From Marasmius tenuissimus (taxonomy: Eukaryota > Basidiomycota > Agaricomycetes > Agaricales > Marasmiaceae), in NCBI GenBank assembly GCA_029532415.1, contig JAQOTA010000058.1, forward strand, positions 62,001 to 126,000: a DNA stretch of 64,000 bases, read 5' to 3'. The translations under genes and the position numbers were made by a program. The notes beneath the pieces are model-generated. The model did not search any database. It saw nothing but the letters and a program-made list of their open reading frames with translations, and was not told the origin of the DNA. This document shows positions 45,848 to 57,678 of the stretch, one piece after another; position 1 is the first letter of the stretch; the number at the start of each line of letters is the position of its first letter.

Positions 45848-47039
45848 TCAGAGATCATCGTCGTCCTCCGAGTCGAACGGATAGTCGTCGTCGTCATCAT
45901 CATCATAATCTGGCCTTTCAATTTGCTCTCCTAGGTCCTCCATATATCCCTCCAAATGATTTTCCCACCTTCCCTCGTAGTTCATTACCGTAACATTCAC
46001 CTCGTTGAATGGATTGTAAGGCTTTTCCCCAACCGCAAGGGTGTCTTTTGCTCGGTCCTTGTAACCCATCCGCTCGGTTGCCCATTCGCGGACTTGCCTT
46101 TGACGCGCCGTTGGACGCTCGGCAGCGAAGGCCTTCTTCACCTCTTCCCACCCAGACACACCTCCAACATCTTCTGCTGGAGGATAGCCTGGTAAAATAG
46201 TCAGTAGAGGAAACATTCCACGGGATCATGAAGTTCGGACATACCAACGGCCTTCGAAAATAACGACCGGTCAACGGTCGCCATTTTCTCTCCTTTAAAC
46301 GTGACTAGATGGTCCCATTTCTGAGGGCCAACGTTCTAGTAAACAGACTGACTGAAGCGATGAGAAAGTGAAAGACGTACCCCAAAGTCATACAGATACT
46401 TGAGTGGTAAGAAAGCTCCCTCTCTGACCACGAGCGAATGATACTTCCCCGACTGATCGTATATATCAGAGAGCTTGAGCTCTTTCTCGAACATCGACCT
46501 TCCTCCAGCGAGTGATCTGGGAGCCCCACTCTCAGGAAGGATGCGAAGAACCGTCTGATCAGGGATTCCACCCCTTCGTTTTGGCGTCTCTGTCTCGTAC
46601 GAGAACTCATGGGGGTGACATTGCTGCCATGGACCGAAAGCATACTGGATGACAAAATGAAACCACTGAAATGTGTACCACGACGGTACATCGACCGTAC
46701 GGGTGATGACGGGCTTCGCAGACCCAAGGAGCTTGATCTTGAACGTGTACGTCTTCCTATTTTTGCATCAGCTCACAGCGACCAAATATCTTGAATTGCC
46801 ATACTTTCCACAGTATCTCTTGTGATATTTCCAGTCCTAATGCGAATAGTGAGCTCTAGCAAGGCAACAAGTTGAGGTCGATTATTGATACTCGCCATAC
46901 GTTGGCATCGTTGACTGCAGTACCTAGTGCGCGGAGAAGCGTCTTTGCAAGCAGTACAGATTTTGGTCCCCTCGTTGCGACAACCCATATCTCGACACAC
47001 ACTCTTGACCAGATGTTCAGGAATCAGGGCCTTAGGCAT
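45848..47039 (-). CDS. MYND zinc finger fused to a pRiA4b ORF-3-like domain
   Basis: Five exons (47039-46896, 46836-46805, 46756-46381, 46335-46245, 46188-45848) give 327 aa. The N-terminal MYND finger reads CRDMGCRNEGTKICTACKD, then YCSQRCQRMDWKYHKRYCG. The second part (FKIKLLG, PHEFSY, LYDFG, WDHLVTF) matches the plasmid pRiA4b ORF-3 family, common in bacteria and in agaricomycetes. The C-terminus is a run of Asp/Glu. The intron after QRM uses a GC donor (ATG|gcgagt); only this splice completes the MYND pattern. The function is unknown; MYND fingers bind proline-rich partner peptides. The 3' end is 109 bp from the acetyltransferase. Confidence 0.8.
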
Positions 47040-47254
47040 GGCTGCCTTGAGTTGATGACTGAGGTGGCGAACGTCGTGGATGTGGTCAAGGAAGAAGGAA
47101 ACACCCTGGTTCGCGTGGAATTAACCTGTCTAACAGCGACATAATGGCTCCTCTAGGTCTCTACCGTAAGCGGGTCGCGTATGCATACATGTAGCGAAAC
47201 ACGTCCATTTGGAGCGAGTATGGTTGTTGATAACATTATAAAGGGTCTATCTCA

Positions 47255-49668
47255 TTAGTCGAATTTATAACTTTGGATGACACTGTCCCATATCGCCTTA
47301 GTGTCCACAACAGCCCTCAGTCGTGAAGCCAGTAAGAACGCGCCACTCAGTTTCCTATACACGCGTCAATCGAGGGCCAAGTTCATTTACAGATCCTTTC
47401 TCACCTGTTAAGGCTATAGGTTTCCTTCGGAGGCGGCGTCAAACGATGCTGAAGCATGACTGGGATTTGTTCTCGAATCCTCCTCGTGATATCTTCCCAT
47501 TCCGTCCCTGGTCCAAATGCATACGGCTGCTTCGTGGACCCCTTGAAAGGGGTCGCCAAAAGGGTCATTGAGTTGACATGGGCATCCAGCATCAACTAGA
47601 CGAGACATTGAGAATAAGCATCCGCGAACATATCAACTCACTCACCTCATTCTCCTGTCCTGTTAGATACCCCAGGCCCAAGCTCTCTTGTATGCACGCC
47701 TCGCGATCCTCAGGATCCTCTGCTGCAGCTTTGAGAAGCCTCAGCCATCCATCAATGAACGCTTTGCTATATGTTCTCGTTGCCCCAAAGTCGACCAACT
47801 CGATCGTCCGCGTATGTCTGTTGTACAGGAAATTTGTGTAATTCGGGTCCGTTTGCATCATTCGGAACTCGAACAGTTCTTTCAAGCAGAGAAGAATGAT
47901 ATTCGATGCAATCTGGGAGCAGGGCATCAACACCACAAACTCGAAGCGAAGATAGAACGTTGGCTGGATATACCTCATTCCTATGTTCCTGGCTCAAACC
48001 AGAGATTTCCGCCTCGCCCACGCTGACACCGTCTACACGCTCCATAACCAGCACTCTATCCGTACTGCCGTCCCACACCCAAGGGACTTTGTAACGAGGA
48101 TCGTTGCCCAGATATTCAGGCGAACCAAAGGTTTGTAGGAATGACGCCTCTCGTCTGTAGTCACATTCCTCAGCGAGTTCTTGTTTCATAACCTACAGTG
48201 GCGATTTGAACTTCGTAAGCACCCTAGCCTTAGGAAAAAGGGATGTGGGGTTCACCTGAACGGTCCTATCCAGGAAAAGGCCTTTTGGCAGCAGTTTCCC
48301 TGCGGTTAAAAGCATCTTAATGTACCCAATATCGCTCGAAATCGAGGCAGATATATTCGGGAACTGAATCTTGATTGCAACAGGCTCAGGCTTTCCAGTC
48401 GGTGACGACTCTGCCGAGAGTACAGCAGAATGAACCTGGCCGATTGAAGCGGCTGCAAACGGAATACGATCGAATGATTCGAAGTGGCGTGAGTAGTCAG
48501 GTCCTAAGGACTCGACGAGCACTCTCTATTTACAAGTCGTTAGACGGAAAGGAAGATATAATACCAACTGGAACCAACCTCCATTTGCCAGTCTGGCATA
48601 TAATGCGCACTATCCTGCACCCTTCTGAAAATCTTGTCGACCTCGGGAGGTAAGAGGTGCGTATCTAAGACCGACTGTGAGCCGTATCCAGACAGCAGAG
48701 TCAATGTCACAGACCTTGTATGCTCAAAAACTGGCCCAATTTCAGGGCAGCCCCGCGCATTTGCGACAACTTGGACACTAGACGTTTGATGTTGGCTTCA
48801 GTCATCATAACGGAACCACTGCTCTCTTCCTGAGACGACGTGCGCCTCAGAAGCTCGGAAGCCGCTCCATAACCCAAGGAAGCAGCGAGACCTTGCATAT
48901 CACATTAGCCTTCGACAGAAAGCAAAGAGTGTTTGACTGACCTCCGTAATGGAACAGACGCCCGATTCGTGAAGAAGGCACTTTTGACGACTGTAGACTC
49001 CGGTTGTGGACCACTGGTTCTGCTTGGAGTGGAAGAACTGGCACAGGGCCTGGCTCTGCTCTAGGGAGTTCTGTTTCGATTATCGGTGTTGTGTGAAGCA
49101 ACTCTTTGAGTTGAGTGTCTTCGAGTTTTGGTGTTGCGGCCTTCTCGTTCAAGATGCTCGGCTTGTCCTCAGTAACGTCCTTCGAGGTACTTGGAGAGAG
49201 GTCCTTTTAAACGGTCAGTGCCCCATCCTATATGATTGAACATGAATCACACCTTGGTCTCAAAACGATGGACGCTCGAGAAAGATTCTGTATCGTGTTC
49301 TGAAATCCGTTCTGGCTTTCCCAATCGTCCTTCAAATGCCGTTTGTTCCAAGTTAGGAGCACTAGGACGCGAGACGCCATCATGTTCCTTCTTGAGAGCC
49401 AGTCAGTATGGAGGAAAGACCGTTCATATGAGGAGCTCACCTTCTTCTCGTTCTCCCGGCTGCTTTGAATAGGCGATACCACTGATTCATGCTCTACCGG
49501 CCTGTCGGTGGAACCTTCGTGCGCTCTGAGACCACCTGCTTGTCTTCCTAAACGACCTTCAATTCCTCTTCTCCCAAGTTGAGCAGCTCTATAACGCGTA
49601 GCATGAGAAGCAATGTCAGCGACGGATGAGAGCACGCATAGCCAGTTGTATGCTGGCCCTGGCGGCAT
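47255..49668 (-). CDS. COQ8: ABC1/COQ8-family atypical kinase
   Basis: Mitochondrial ATPase/kinase-like protein that supports coenzyme Q synthesis. Ten exons (49668-49441, 49387-49253, 49203-48942, 48891-48715, 48664-48579, 48525-48256, 48192-47974, 47912-47646, 47595-47405, 47354-47255) give 644 aa. Signature blocks are the KxGQ motif (ALKLGQFLS), the Ala-rich loop (AAASIGQVHSA), QTDPNYTNFLYN (metal-binding asparagine) and VDFGATR in place of a kinase DFG. The N-terminal 240 residues are low-complexity, with a short presequence-like start (MPPGPAYNWLCVL). Divergent from ATP synthase subunit d with 184 bp between starts, so two mitochondrial genes share a promoter region. Confidence 0.92.
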
Positions 49669-49852
49669 TCGCAAGGTGCATAATATTAAGCGTGAGCGCG
49701 TTGTTTGTCCACGACGGGAGGTCACGGAAAAAACCGGCAAACGCCGACCTGTCAACCCTCCCTCCCTCCTACCCTCCACCTACACACATCGAAAAGTAGG
49801 AATCTCGTTCATTCTTCAGAGAGAGAAGTTGCTGATATATTCTATCTAGGAC

Positions 49853-50647
49853 ATGGCCGCTGCAAGAACAGCCGCCGCTGCGGTAGTACGTCTCCAAGTA
49901 ATTCACGAAAAAAATTCCAGCCTCACGTTCCACGCAGGATTTCACTCGCATTTACACTACCCTCGGCCTTGGAAAGGGTGCGCAACCTCAAAATTTCTCC
50001 GTTTTGCTGCCTCTGAAACTTTACATGCAGAGACTGTCGCTGCTGTACAGGCTTTCCGCAAGCGTCACAGCGAAGCTCAGCGTATTCACGGACAATACGC
50101 CTCCCAGCCCACAACGGTCGACTTCGCTCACTACCGCTCAGTTTTGAAGAACAAGGCCATCGTTGACGAGGCTGAGAAGACCTTCAAGGAATTCAAGCCG
50201 GTGTCCTACGACGTCAGCGCACACCTCAAGGCAATTGAGTCCTTTGAATCAATCGCTGTTCGTGTCACACTTCCTTTCCGTTCAGAGGAGTGTCTCAATA
50301 ACTCCCCGGTCTAGGTTGAGAACGCCAAGGAGGCTGAGCTGAAGGTGGATGCTGAGATTGAGCAGTTGAAGGCAACCCTCGCCAACATTGAAGAGGCACG
50401 CCCCTTCGACCAACTCACCGTGCGTCCTTACATACATTCACATCATGGTTTTACTCACATTCTCAACAGGCCAACGAGGTCGGAGATGCCCACCCTCGTA
50501 TTGTTGAGACCGTAGAGACAATGATGAAGAAGGGCAAATGGACCGTGCCGGGTGCGTCCTGTTTCAAACCCTCAGCCTGTGAAAGATACTTACACCCAAG
50601 TCCATACAGGTTACAAGGAGAAGTTCGGCGACCTCAATGTCATGTAA
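49853..50647 (+). CDS. ATP7: ATP synthase subunit d (F-type, stator)
   Basis: Peripheral-stalk subunit of mitochondrial ATP synthase. Six exons (49853-49885, 49938-49977, 50031-50263, 50315-50419, 50470-50551, 50610-50647) give 176 aa, the normal size. The sequence runs MAAARTAAAAVDFTRIYTTL, then AFRKRHSEAQRIHGQYASQP, DFAHYRSVLKN and ARPFDQLTANEV, ending GYKEKFGDLNVM. Two of the first exons are short (33 and 40 nt), set by conserved phase and splice sites. Convergent with RPD3, with 67 bp between stop codons. Confidence 0.92.
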
Positions 50648-50714
50648 TTATCCTCTCATTTACATAGAATACATTCAACTCGGAATGCACCGGTCGACGA
50701 CATTCGGACATACC

Positions 50715-52643
50715 TTAATCCAAATCCATTTCATCTTCCACCTCGTCAACGTCACCATCTTGTGTCCTTTCCTCGTCGCGTTTGGCGAAAAACCTCCGTT
50801 TGGATGTCGGAACATAAGTCCCCTTGTCAGGCAGATACACATGTGTGTACTCGTTAGTCAATATGCTCATTACGCCTCGCGGTAGGAGACTTGATTCGGT
50901 TGGCGCCCTCGAACCATTACGTCTGCCTGTATGACCTTCGTCTTCTTCCAAGTCACTACCTGATGACGAAGACGAGTCTATGGCCTGCTCTTGGAGCCGG
51001 TATGCATATCGAACATGTTCTGTTGAAGCCATCCTTAGCAAGGTTAAGGTCTGCACCTCAATTCAATCACTTACGAGCGAGTTTGCGGTCTAGTTCGTCC
51101 CGTGGATCATCTTCGTCCTCTTCGGGCATGTAAAGTCGCGTGTGGGTGCCTACAGATTCAGATGGTACTTCGTGCAATCCCACTGAAGGTGCACACGGAA
51201 GCGCTGATAATTGCTCAAGCACCGCGGTCCTAAGTGCATGTTTAGCTGGCGCGAAACGACAGAGAGAAGTTCGCCGTACCTCACTTTGTCCAGGTATCCG
51301 TCTTTCGTATTCATGTCGTCCATATTACTCCTCAAGACTTCCAGACGGTATCGCGGGCCGAACCATTCCAGATATTGACTATAGGGAAGATTCAGGTCAA
51401 TAGAATCTTCAATTCCCAATGCACACGCGGTCTCGTATGTCCACGCTCTGGCGACATTCTTCACGGTGTATCCACCACCGCCCAGAAGAATTAATGGTAT
51501 GTGCTTGTCACGGAAATACTGCACACAGTGTGCATGACCCTCCATAGAGAGGTTGAGACCACCGAGTTTGTCGCCGGAGAGCGAATCAGCGCCGCACTGG
51601 AGTACAACAGCAGAGGGGCGAAATACTTCGAGTATCTTATCCATAACCTGTCGACATAGGGTTAGAAACGACAAGGCAGGGAGCGAACGGAAGTGACGTG
51701 CTGGAATGTACACACTCAAAAACGACTCGTCTGTGATTCCATCCCTAAACGGCACATTCACCGCATAGCCTTTTCCTTTGCCTGTGCCCTTGTCATCAAG
51801 GCACCCACTGCCCGGGAAAAAGTCACCAAAGCGATGCAAAGAGCAAGTCATGACACGATCGGTCGTGTAGAATGCCTCTTCAACCCCATCTCCATGATGG
51901 CAGTCAATGTCGACATAGAGAACGCGAGGGTAGGTCCGGAGGAGTTCTAGAATGCACAGAACGATGTCGTTGACATAACAGAATCCTGAGGCTTCGCTCT
52001 TCTTCGCGTGATGTAGTCCACCAGCCCAATTTATGGCAATGTCGGTTGCACCTTCAGCGATTCTTTGTGCAGCAGCAATGGAACCCCCCGCTGCGATCGA
52101 GCAAAACTCGAACAGCCCCTCAAAGGCTGGATTATCGTCTCCGACCAAAACTACCCCGAACAACGCGTGTGTTCTTGTGAATGGGTGTTGCGTAGCAGCA
52201 CAACATGTCACTCACAACGAGTGCCCCGGAACGTGAGTTGTTCTGCGTTTTCCGGTGATACACGTTCAAGAAACTGGACGGGGAGCAAGTCAGTCAAGGG
52301 CACCAAGGGGTTGCTTCAGTTACTTGCCTGAATATATTCGTCCGTATGGAAAGAAGTCATCTTCTCTGGTGTTGAACGAGTCGGTCTCTGTCTCATGCTT
52401 CATGAGATGCTGATAGCCAACTTTGAGGGTGAGAGTAACGCACGATAATATGCATCTTGCCAAGCATGTCATAGGCAGATATCAAGTCGTGAGCTAGCTT
52501 CATTCTGTGAGGTTTCATGGTGTGGCCAAGGCCATACGTGTAAGAGCCAATGTCACCTAACATTGTTTGAGAAATAAGAAACTGGAACAACGGGCGAAGT
52601 CGCGCTTACTGTCATAATAATAGGAAACGCGTCGACGAGACAT
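50715..52643 (-). CDS. RPD3: Class I histone deacetylase, RPD3 type
   Basis: Zinc-dependent lysine deacetylase of Sin3-type corepressor complexes. Eight exons (52643-52610, 52556-52444, 52387-52328, 52273-52216, 52150-51714, 51647-51280, 51229-51075, 51019-50715) give 509 aa. Hallmarks are [20 protein letters not shown] at the N-terminus, [36 protein letters not shown] (catalytic and zinc ligands), [13 protein letters not shown] and [15 protein letters not shown]. The C-terminal 150 residues are acidic and Ser-rich. The intron after EYIQ has a GC donor (CAG|gcaagt), the classic non-canonical form. Divergent from RPC82, 95 bp apart. Confidence 0.95.
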
Positions 52644-52738
52644 ATCCGGACGTCGTGGTAGTCGATGATGGAATGCGGTTGATCGCTGCGTGTGCTTAGT
52701 CATCCTATTTTTTTCTCTGTCTTCTGCCGTCACGGTCG

Positions 52739-54813
52739 ATGGCGGACGCGCCAACTCGACGTCTCTGTGCACAAATCATCACGACTCACTTCGGCCCTCT
52801 TACAGCAAAAGTAGCAGAAACCTTGCTAACCAGAGGCCGTCTTACATTCCCAACACTCGTCAGGTTCTCTCAGCTCAAACCACGGACCGTTCGCACCTCG
52901 ATCCTTGTCCTTGTTCAACATGGTTGTCTTGGCATGCCACAGAAGACGCTGACGAAGTCCTCGAATTCAACATAGAAGAATGCTTGAATCGCTTGAGCTT
53001 CGGATTCTATGCTTACCAGGCCCAAATGCTATTTGGCGATGCGGTATGTGAGTCATTCGTTCCTTCCATTGCACCTGAACCCACAGTCAACGCGGATTGT
53101 ATAGGCCTTGGAGATCGTTCAACTGATATTAGACCATGGGAAACTCAGGCCGCCGGATATCATGTCCTATTTGGTGTACGACGAACGAAAAGGTGGGTTG
53201 AGTAGCAGCACTGATACATTGCAACGTTTTTCACCCTTACCCCTCTCAGGTAACGCGGTCTATACGCAAGCACTTCACACTCTGGTATCGAATCACTACC
53301 TCAAACCCTCGACCATTTTGTCCCACGTATCGCCGCGGGACAAGCGTATTCAATACGAGGCGGACGAACGGGCCAAGTTGACTGGGCTTCCCACTTCAAA
53401 GCAGCTGCGAGAAGCAAAGGAGGCGGCTTACGCGAGGCTGAAAAGGGAAGAAGAGGACGCTGAGAAAGTTGGCTTGGTATGTTTCCAATCAGTTACACCA
53501 GAATACCGTGACCAATGTTACAATCGACAGAAAAGAAAAGCCCCGGAAGTCGTTCCAAAGTCAAAAAAGGTGTGCAATCTCATTTGTTACATAGCTGATT
53601 GCTCAAATGTGTCCCAGCGCAAGGCGATGTCCAGTACTACTGAACCGACGGACGACACGATTGTCGACGTGCGTGACTTACACCTTTTCAAACGTCCTTC
53701 TTGCCAATGAACGCAATAGGAAACTGTCTACTTTCGGGTCAATCATGAGCGGTTCAAGATACATCTTCGAAATACTGTAAGCTACGACAACTCTGCACAT
53801 CAAAGCATCTTCCTGACCAAACCACCAGTTGATCGAACGCGCTGCTCGAGAACGCTTCAATGACGGTGCAGCACTAGTGGTACACGCAGCCCTTGAACTC
53901 ACCCTTTCCAAACAAATGTCGCTGGAAGACGTTCGATCAGGTAAAATTCGAGTATCTCGTGTCTCGTTGCTGACGACTTAACCCGTAATATCTAGATCCA
54001 ATATCCGTCTCAAACATCATCGTGCGCCTCAACTCTGCCGACGACGAAGACACCCTCGTCTCTGGTCTTGTTCAGAGCTCCTCGAAAACGCCCTCCGCTG
54101 CAGCGTGCATCAAGGAGTACGTTGGTATGCTCGCCTCAGCAGACAATCCTACACCAGCAGGCCGCGCATCTTCCTTCCTCACTTTCACCTCAGGTGGCGG
54201 CAGCAGCAGCAGTCAGAACAACAAAATACAAGTCGACTTCGAGGTCCTCGCTCGTCGCCTCCGTCGACGCCTTCTCGAAGACATCACCCTCGAAAAGCAT
54301 GGTCCATCTGGACTTCGTATCGTTCGCCTTCTGCTCTCGCTCCCCACTGCTGAGGGAAAACTTGATGAAAAACAGATTGCGAAGACAGTCATGATGGCGG
54401 CCAAGGACGTGCGGCCTCTCCTGACTGCACTCACGGCGGATGGGCTGGTCTGCACGGTCGAGGTTCCCAAGTCGGCAGATCGGAATCCGACGAGGATGTT
54501 TTATCTGTGGTACGTGGACGTTGAGAGGGCGTTGATTGGGATCTTGGGCGGGTTGTACAAGACGCTGTATAATATCTCCGCGCGGAGACAAGCAGAGAGG
54601 GACGACCCAATGCTTGTTGCGGTATTAGAAAAGAGAGAACGGACTGACGTGAAAGAGGACGAGAGTCTCTTATCTCCGTTGGAGAGAGACATGATCAGGT
54701 CGTGGGAGGAAAAGGAAGAGAGACTAGGCGTCCTCGAGGGGAGACTCCAGGAATGCGTCTTCATTGTACGGGAACTAGGTAAAGCTGGTGGTGTAGAGAG
54801 TGATGCAACCTGA
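52739..54813 (+). CDS. RPC82: RNA polymerase III subunit RPC82/RPC3, with an apparent 1-nt frameshift
   Basis: Winged-helix subunit of Pol III needed for initiation on tRNA and 5S genes. Exons: 52739-53043, 53105-53192, 53250-53476, 53531-53569, 53618-53668, 53720-53776, 53829-53940, 53996-54813, about 565 aa. The N-terminal block (RLCAQIITTHFGPLTAKVAE, LKPRTVRTSILVLVQH) and the following block (WHATEDADEVLEFNIEECLN) are both family sequence but in different frames. One base is missing near 52930 (tgtcttggcat), and exon 1 is one nucleotide short of phase. All later exons keep phase. Whether this is a real lesion or a read error cannot be told here. The long last exon carries the C-terminal winged helices. 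Confidence 0.85.
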
Positions 54814-56205
54814 CACGCGCATGAATGAAACAAAACTTTGCACCTTCTATTACTAGCAGATATCAATCGCCCTGTCCCGTGGAAGATTTGGAGATTCTGA
54901 ACGGAATTTTCTACGCTGACCTACTAGGAATATATTCTGATCGGCGATATCATGACGGCTTTCCATGGTTTCCAAGTTGTTCGCCATTGCCACCAACCTG
55001 GTCATTCATGATTGAGGGAGTGAGTTTTCTTTCTCCATTGACTCCATCAAACGTAACACTAATAGTGATACCCCAGACTCGAAAGTTATCGCCAAATTCA
55101 TAAATGCCTAGGGCGGGTTGTCATGATATGATAATGCGCCACAATCACCGTTGTGCACACTATCCCTTTTCACCTCCCCAATACATGGAGAGTCTCAACA
55201 AAAGGAATGTCTCTTATGGGAAGAGCGCATGCACGTTGCGGCAAGAAGTACACTCAGCCCCCCTTCATCCGAACATCTCCCGAATTACCGGTGCTTCCTT
55301 CCTCTTCATCTCCACTTGAACTGTTAACATCTGGACTTCCACCGACCCGACTCAAGCCCACAGATAATCATCCCAGTGGCGCCCACCCATTCCGATGGTC
55401 GTGCAAGTCTGGACGATTTCCCGTGCGAATTCGTAGGAGCGACTGAAGAAGCTGACCATGGGCGTGGCGCCTAGAGCAGGACGAAATTCCGGCCAATTCC
55501 GCGAGCTACATTTTCTATCTTGCCTTTCTATCTCAGGTTGTCGGCCGACTTCAACTCTGACAGAGGCACCCATATGTCCCACCAGATGCCCAGTGTCGTG
55601 GCTGGTTGAAAATGATTCTATCAGGACGTTCCTGGACATGACAGCCGTCTTCAAGTTACACGCTCTCGTCTTCACATTGAGGTTCCCCGCGTCATCATGT
55701 CCCCCATGGTACAATGCAGAGCTTCCAATGCGAGATTACGGGGGAAAAGAGGATTGGGCTGGCGGGGGTGGATCGAACGCAACCAGTAAGCTAAATAAAT
55801 TCATAACAATCAACGATACTTACATCACGACAACCCCCCAGAGGACTACTGCCTCCGGGCGTTGAAAAATAGATAAAGTTGTCTCGCGCCACTTATCAAA
55901 GCTAAGCTTCCTTACTTCCCTCAGAATCCCACCGGGTGAATTTTCATTGACATTTCTTTCACACTCATCAAAAGACCCCAGAATAACATCTTGCCTCTCA
56001 GCATAGGCACTTTTGGGACCCAGAGCGTGGTACCTACAACGAAACCTCGTCTGCTGATTTCTCCTGTCATGGTTCCCGAAACTCCTGATACCAGATGGTG
56101 ATCTTCTACGGTCGTCATCCGCGTGCCTACATGTGGGCCACACCTACAGCCACTATAAATATCAATTCAACCTCGAGAAACCGACCTCGCTTCCACCCCG
56201 GCAAT
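54814..56205. other. Intergenic, no gene supported
   Basis: About 1.4 kb. A 120-codon minus-strand ORF (55352-55714) and a 135-codon plus-strand ORF overlap each other, and neither shows a domain or splice context. I leave both uncalled. Confidence 0.4.
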
Positions 56206-57457
56206 ATGTCTACTAGTGTGCCCGATCCCCTTGCCCTCTTCGTTGAAGCCATAAGGGCGCCGCTGAACATGCTCATTATCGGAGCTGTTTGGTCGGCAGC
56301 CCTTGTGCCGCTGCTCGTCATTCTTTTCTTCTGGTCTACACCCTCTCTTCGCAGACAACCTATCTTTATTATGAACGTGGCTGCCGTAGTTCTGGGAATC
56401 ATCGTGGGCATACTGGACATAAAGCTATCTGTGAGTGTCTTACACCTCCCCGTACTTTCTACTTACCCACTCCTCAAAGGTTGGACGAATCTTGAACCCA
56501 ACGCAGGCGTTCCCTGCAAGCTATTTGCTGGCGTTCACTGGAATGGTTATTCTTCTGCCCGTGTTTGTGGACTGCATCCTCGCGTTTAGACTCTACGCCG
56601 TCTATCCGCCTCGAACCACGAAGAAACCTCTTCTAGCTCTCATCTTCCTCCCGATCATCCTCTTCAAGATCGCGCGCTTGACAAATTTGCTGGTCTTTAT
56701 TGTCCAATATGCGATCGAATGCGCAGGAGTCAGTGATCTTGAGGCAAACATCCTTTTCCAGCAGATATGGGACCACGGCGTGGCAACAAAGATAGAATGG
56801 ATCGCCCAAGTGGTGGACAACTGGTAAGTCTCGAGTTGCTTCTCCGCGTTCAGCTCAGCGAACCCGGGTTGCTGCAGCTATACATCTGGCTGGTTCTTGT
56901 GGCGACTACGGACTAGCTATTCCCTGGAACGAGGCAATGGCATAGTGATGTCCCAAGGTAAGAATGATCAAGATGCCCATTATGAATCACTGTGCTCAGG
57001 AAATTTGCAGGCTCCTCTTACACGACGCGTAGAATCCAAACACTGTTCTATTGGGCACTGTCCAGTTTCTTCTTTCCATGTGTGTTCAGCATCATACAAG
57101 TTGCAATCGTTTTCAACAACCGTGACTTCTTCTTGGGTGGTAGGTCGTTCCATTGCAACCAGTTCTTATTCCGACACTGACTTCTCCTTCTCAGCTTACA
57201 TCTTCGTTACCAACTTGTACCTCGAGATCATATGCGTCTTGTTGGCAACTATCTGGACAGCTTCCACGAAGCAGATGTCCATAAACGAATCGCCCGGATC
57301 TACTTTCAAGAATGTTAGCATCCGGGTGGCGAGAGAAACCGAAATCAGCAACACCATAGCAAGCGATGACCACGAGCTGCATGACTTTCGGGAACACAGG
57401 GGAGGTAAAGAGGCGAGATACTACGTTGAAGGAAAGCCAGAGGTGTATGGTCCATAA
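56206..57457 (+). CDS. Predicted seven-helix membrane protein
   Basis: Five exons (56206-56430, 56480-56823, 56878-56957, 57011-57139, 57195-57457) give 346 aa. Hydrophobic segments: LNMLIIGAVWSAALVPLLVI, FIMNVAAVVLGIIVGILDI, LLAFTGMVILLPVFVDCILA, LLALIFLPIILFKIARLTNL, VDNCYTSGWFLWRL, LFYWALSSFFFPCVFSII and FVTNLYLEIICVLLATIW. A hydrophilic 75-residue tail follows. Topology and size resemble fungal G-protein-coupled-receptor-like proteins, but I recognise no specific ligand class. Confidence 0.65.
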
Positions 57458-57678
57458 TAATTCAGGGGTGGAGGTTTTGGAAGTGCCCCTGGGAGGATTG
57501 GAAGTAGTATATACGTTATACCCTGCTGTATCGTGCGGACAAAAATGACCACTCTTTTGTGATTTCCGTGGACCAGCAGCTCACGAATGGGAACAACCTC
57601 GCTGTCGCACAACATACTGTGTGTTTAGAAGCGCCTACGGCTTTCTCACGCCGACGTCCTTCGCCTCACGCTCTTTCC

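Noticed and set aside
55352..55714. 120-codon minus-strand ORF in a long intergenic stretch
   Set aside because: No recognisable motif, no splice partners, and overlapped by an equally long plus-strand ORF.
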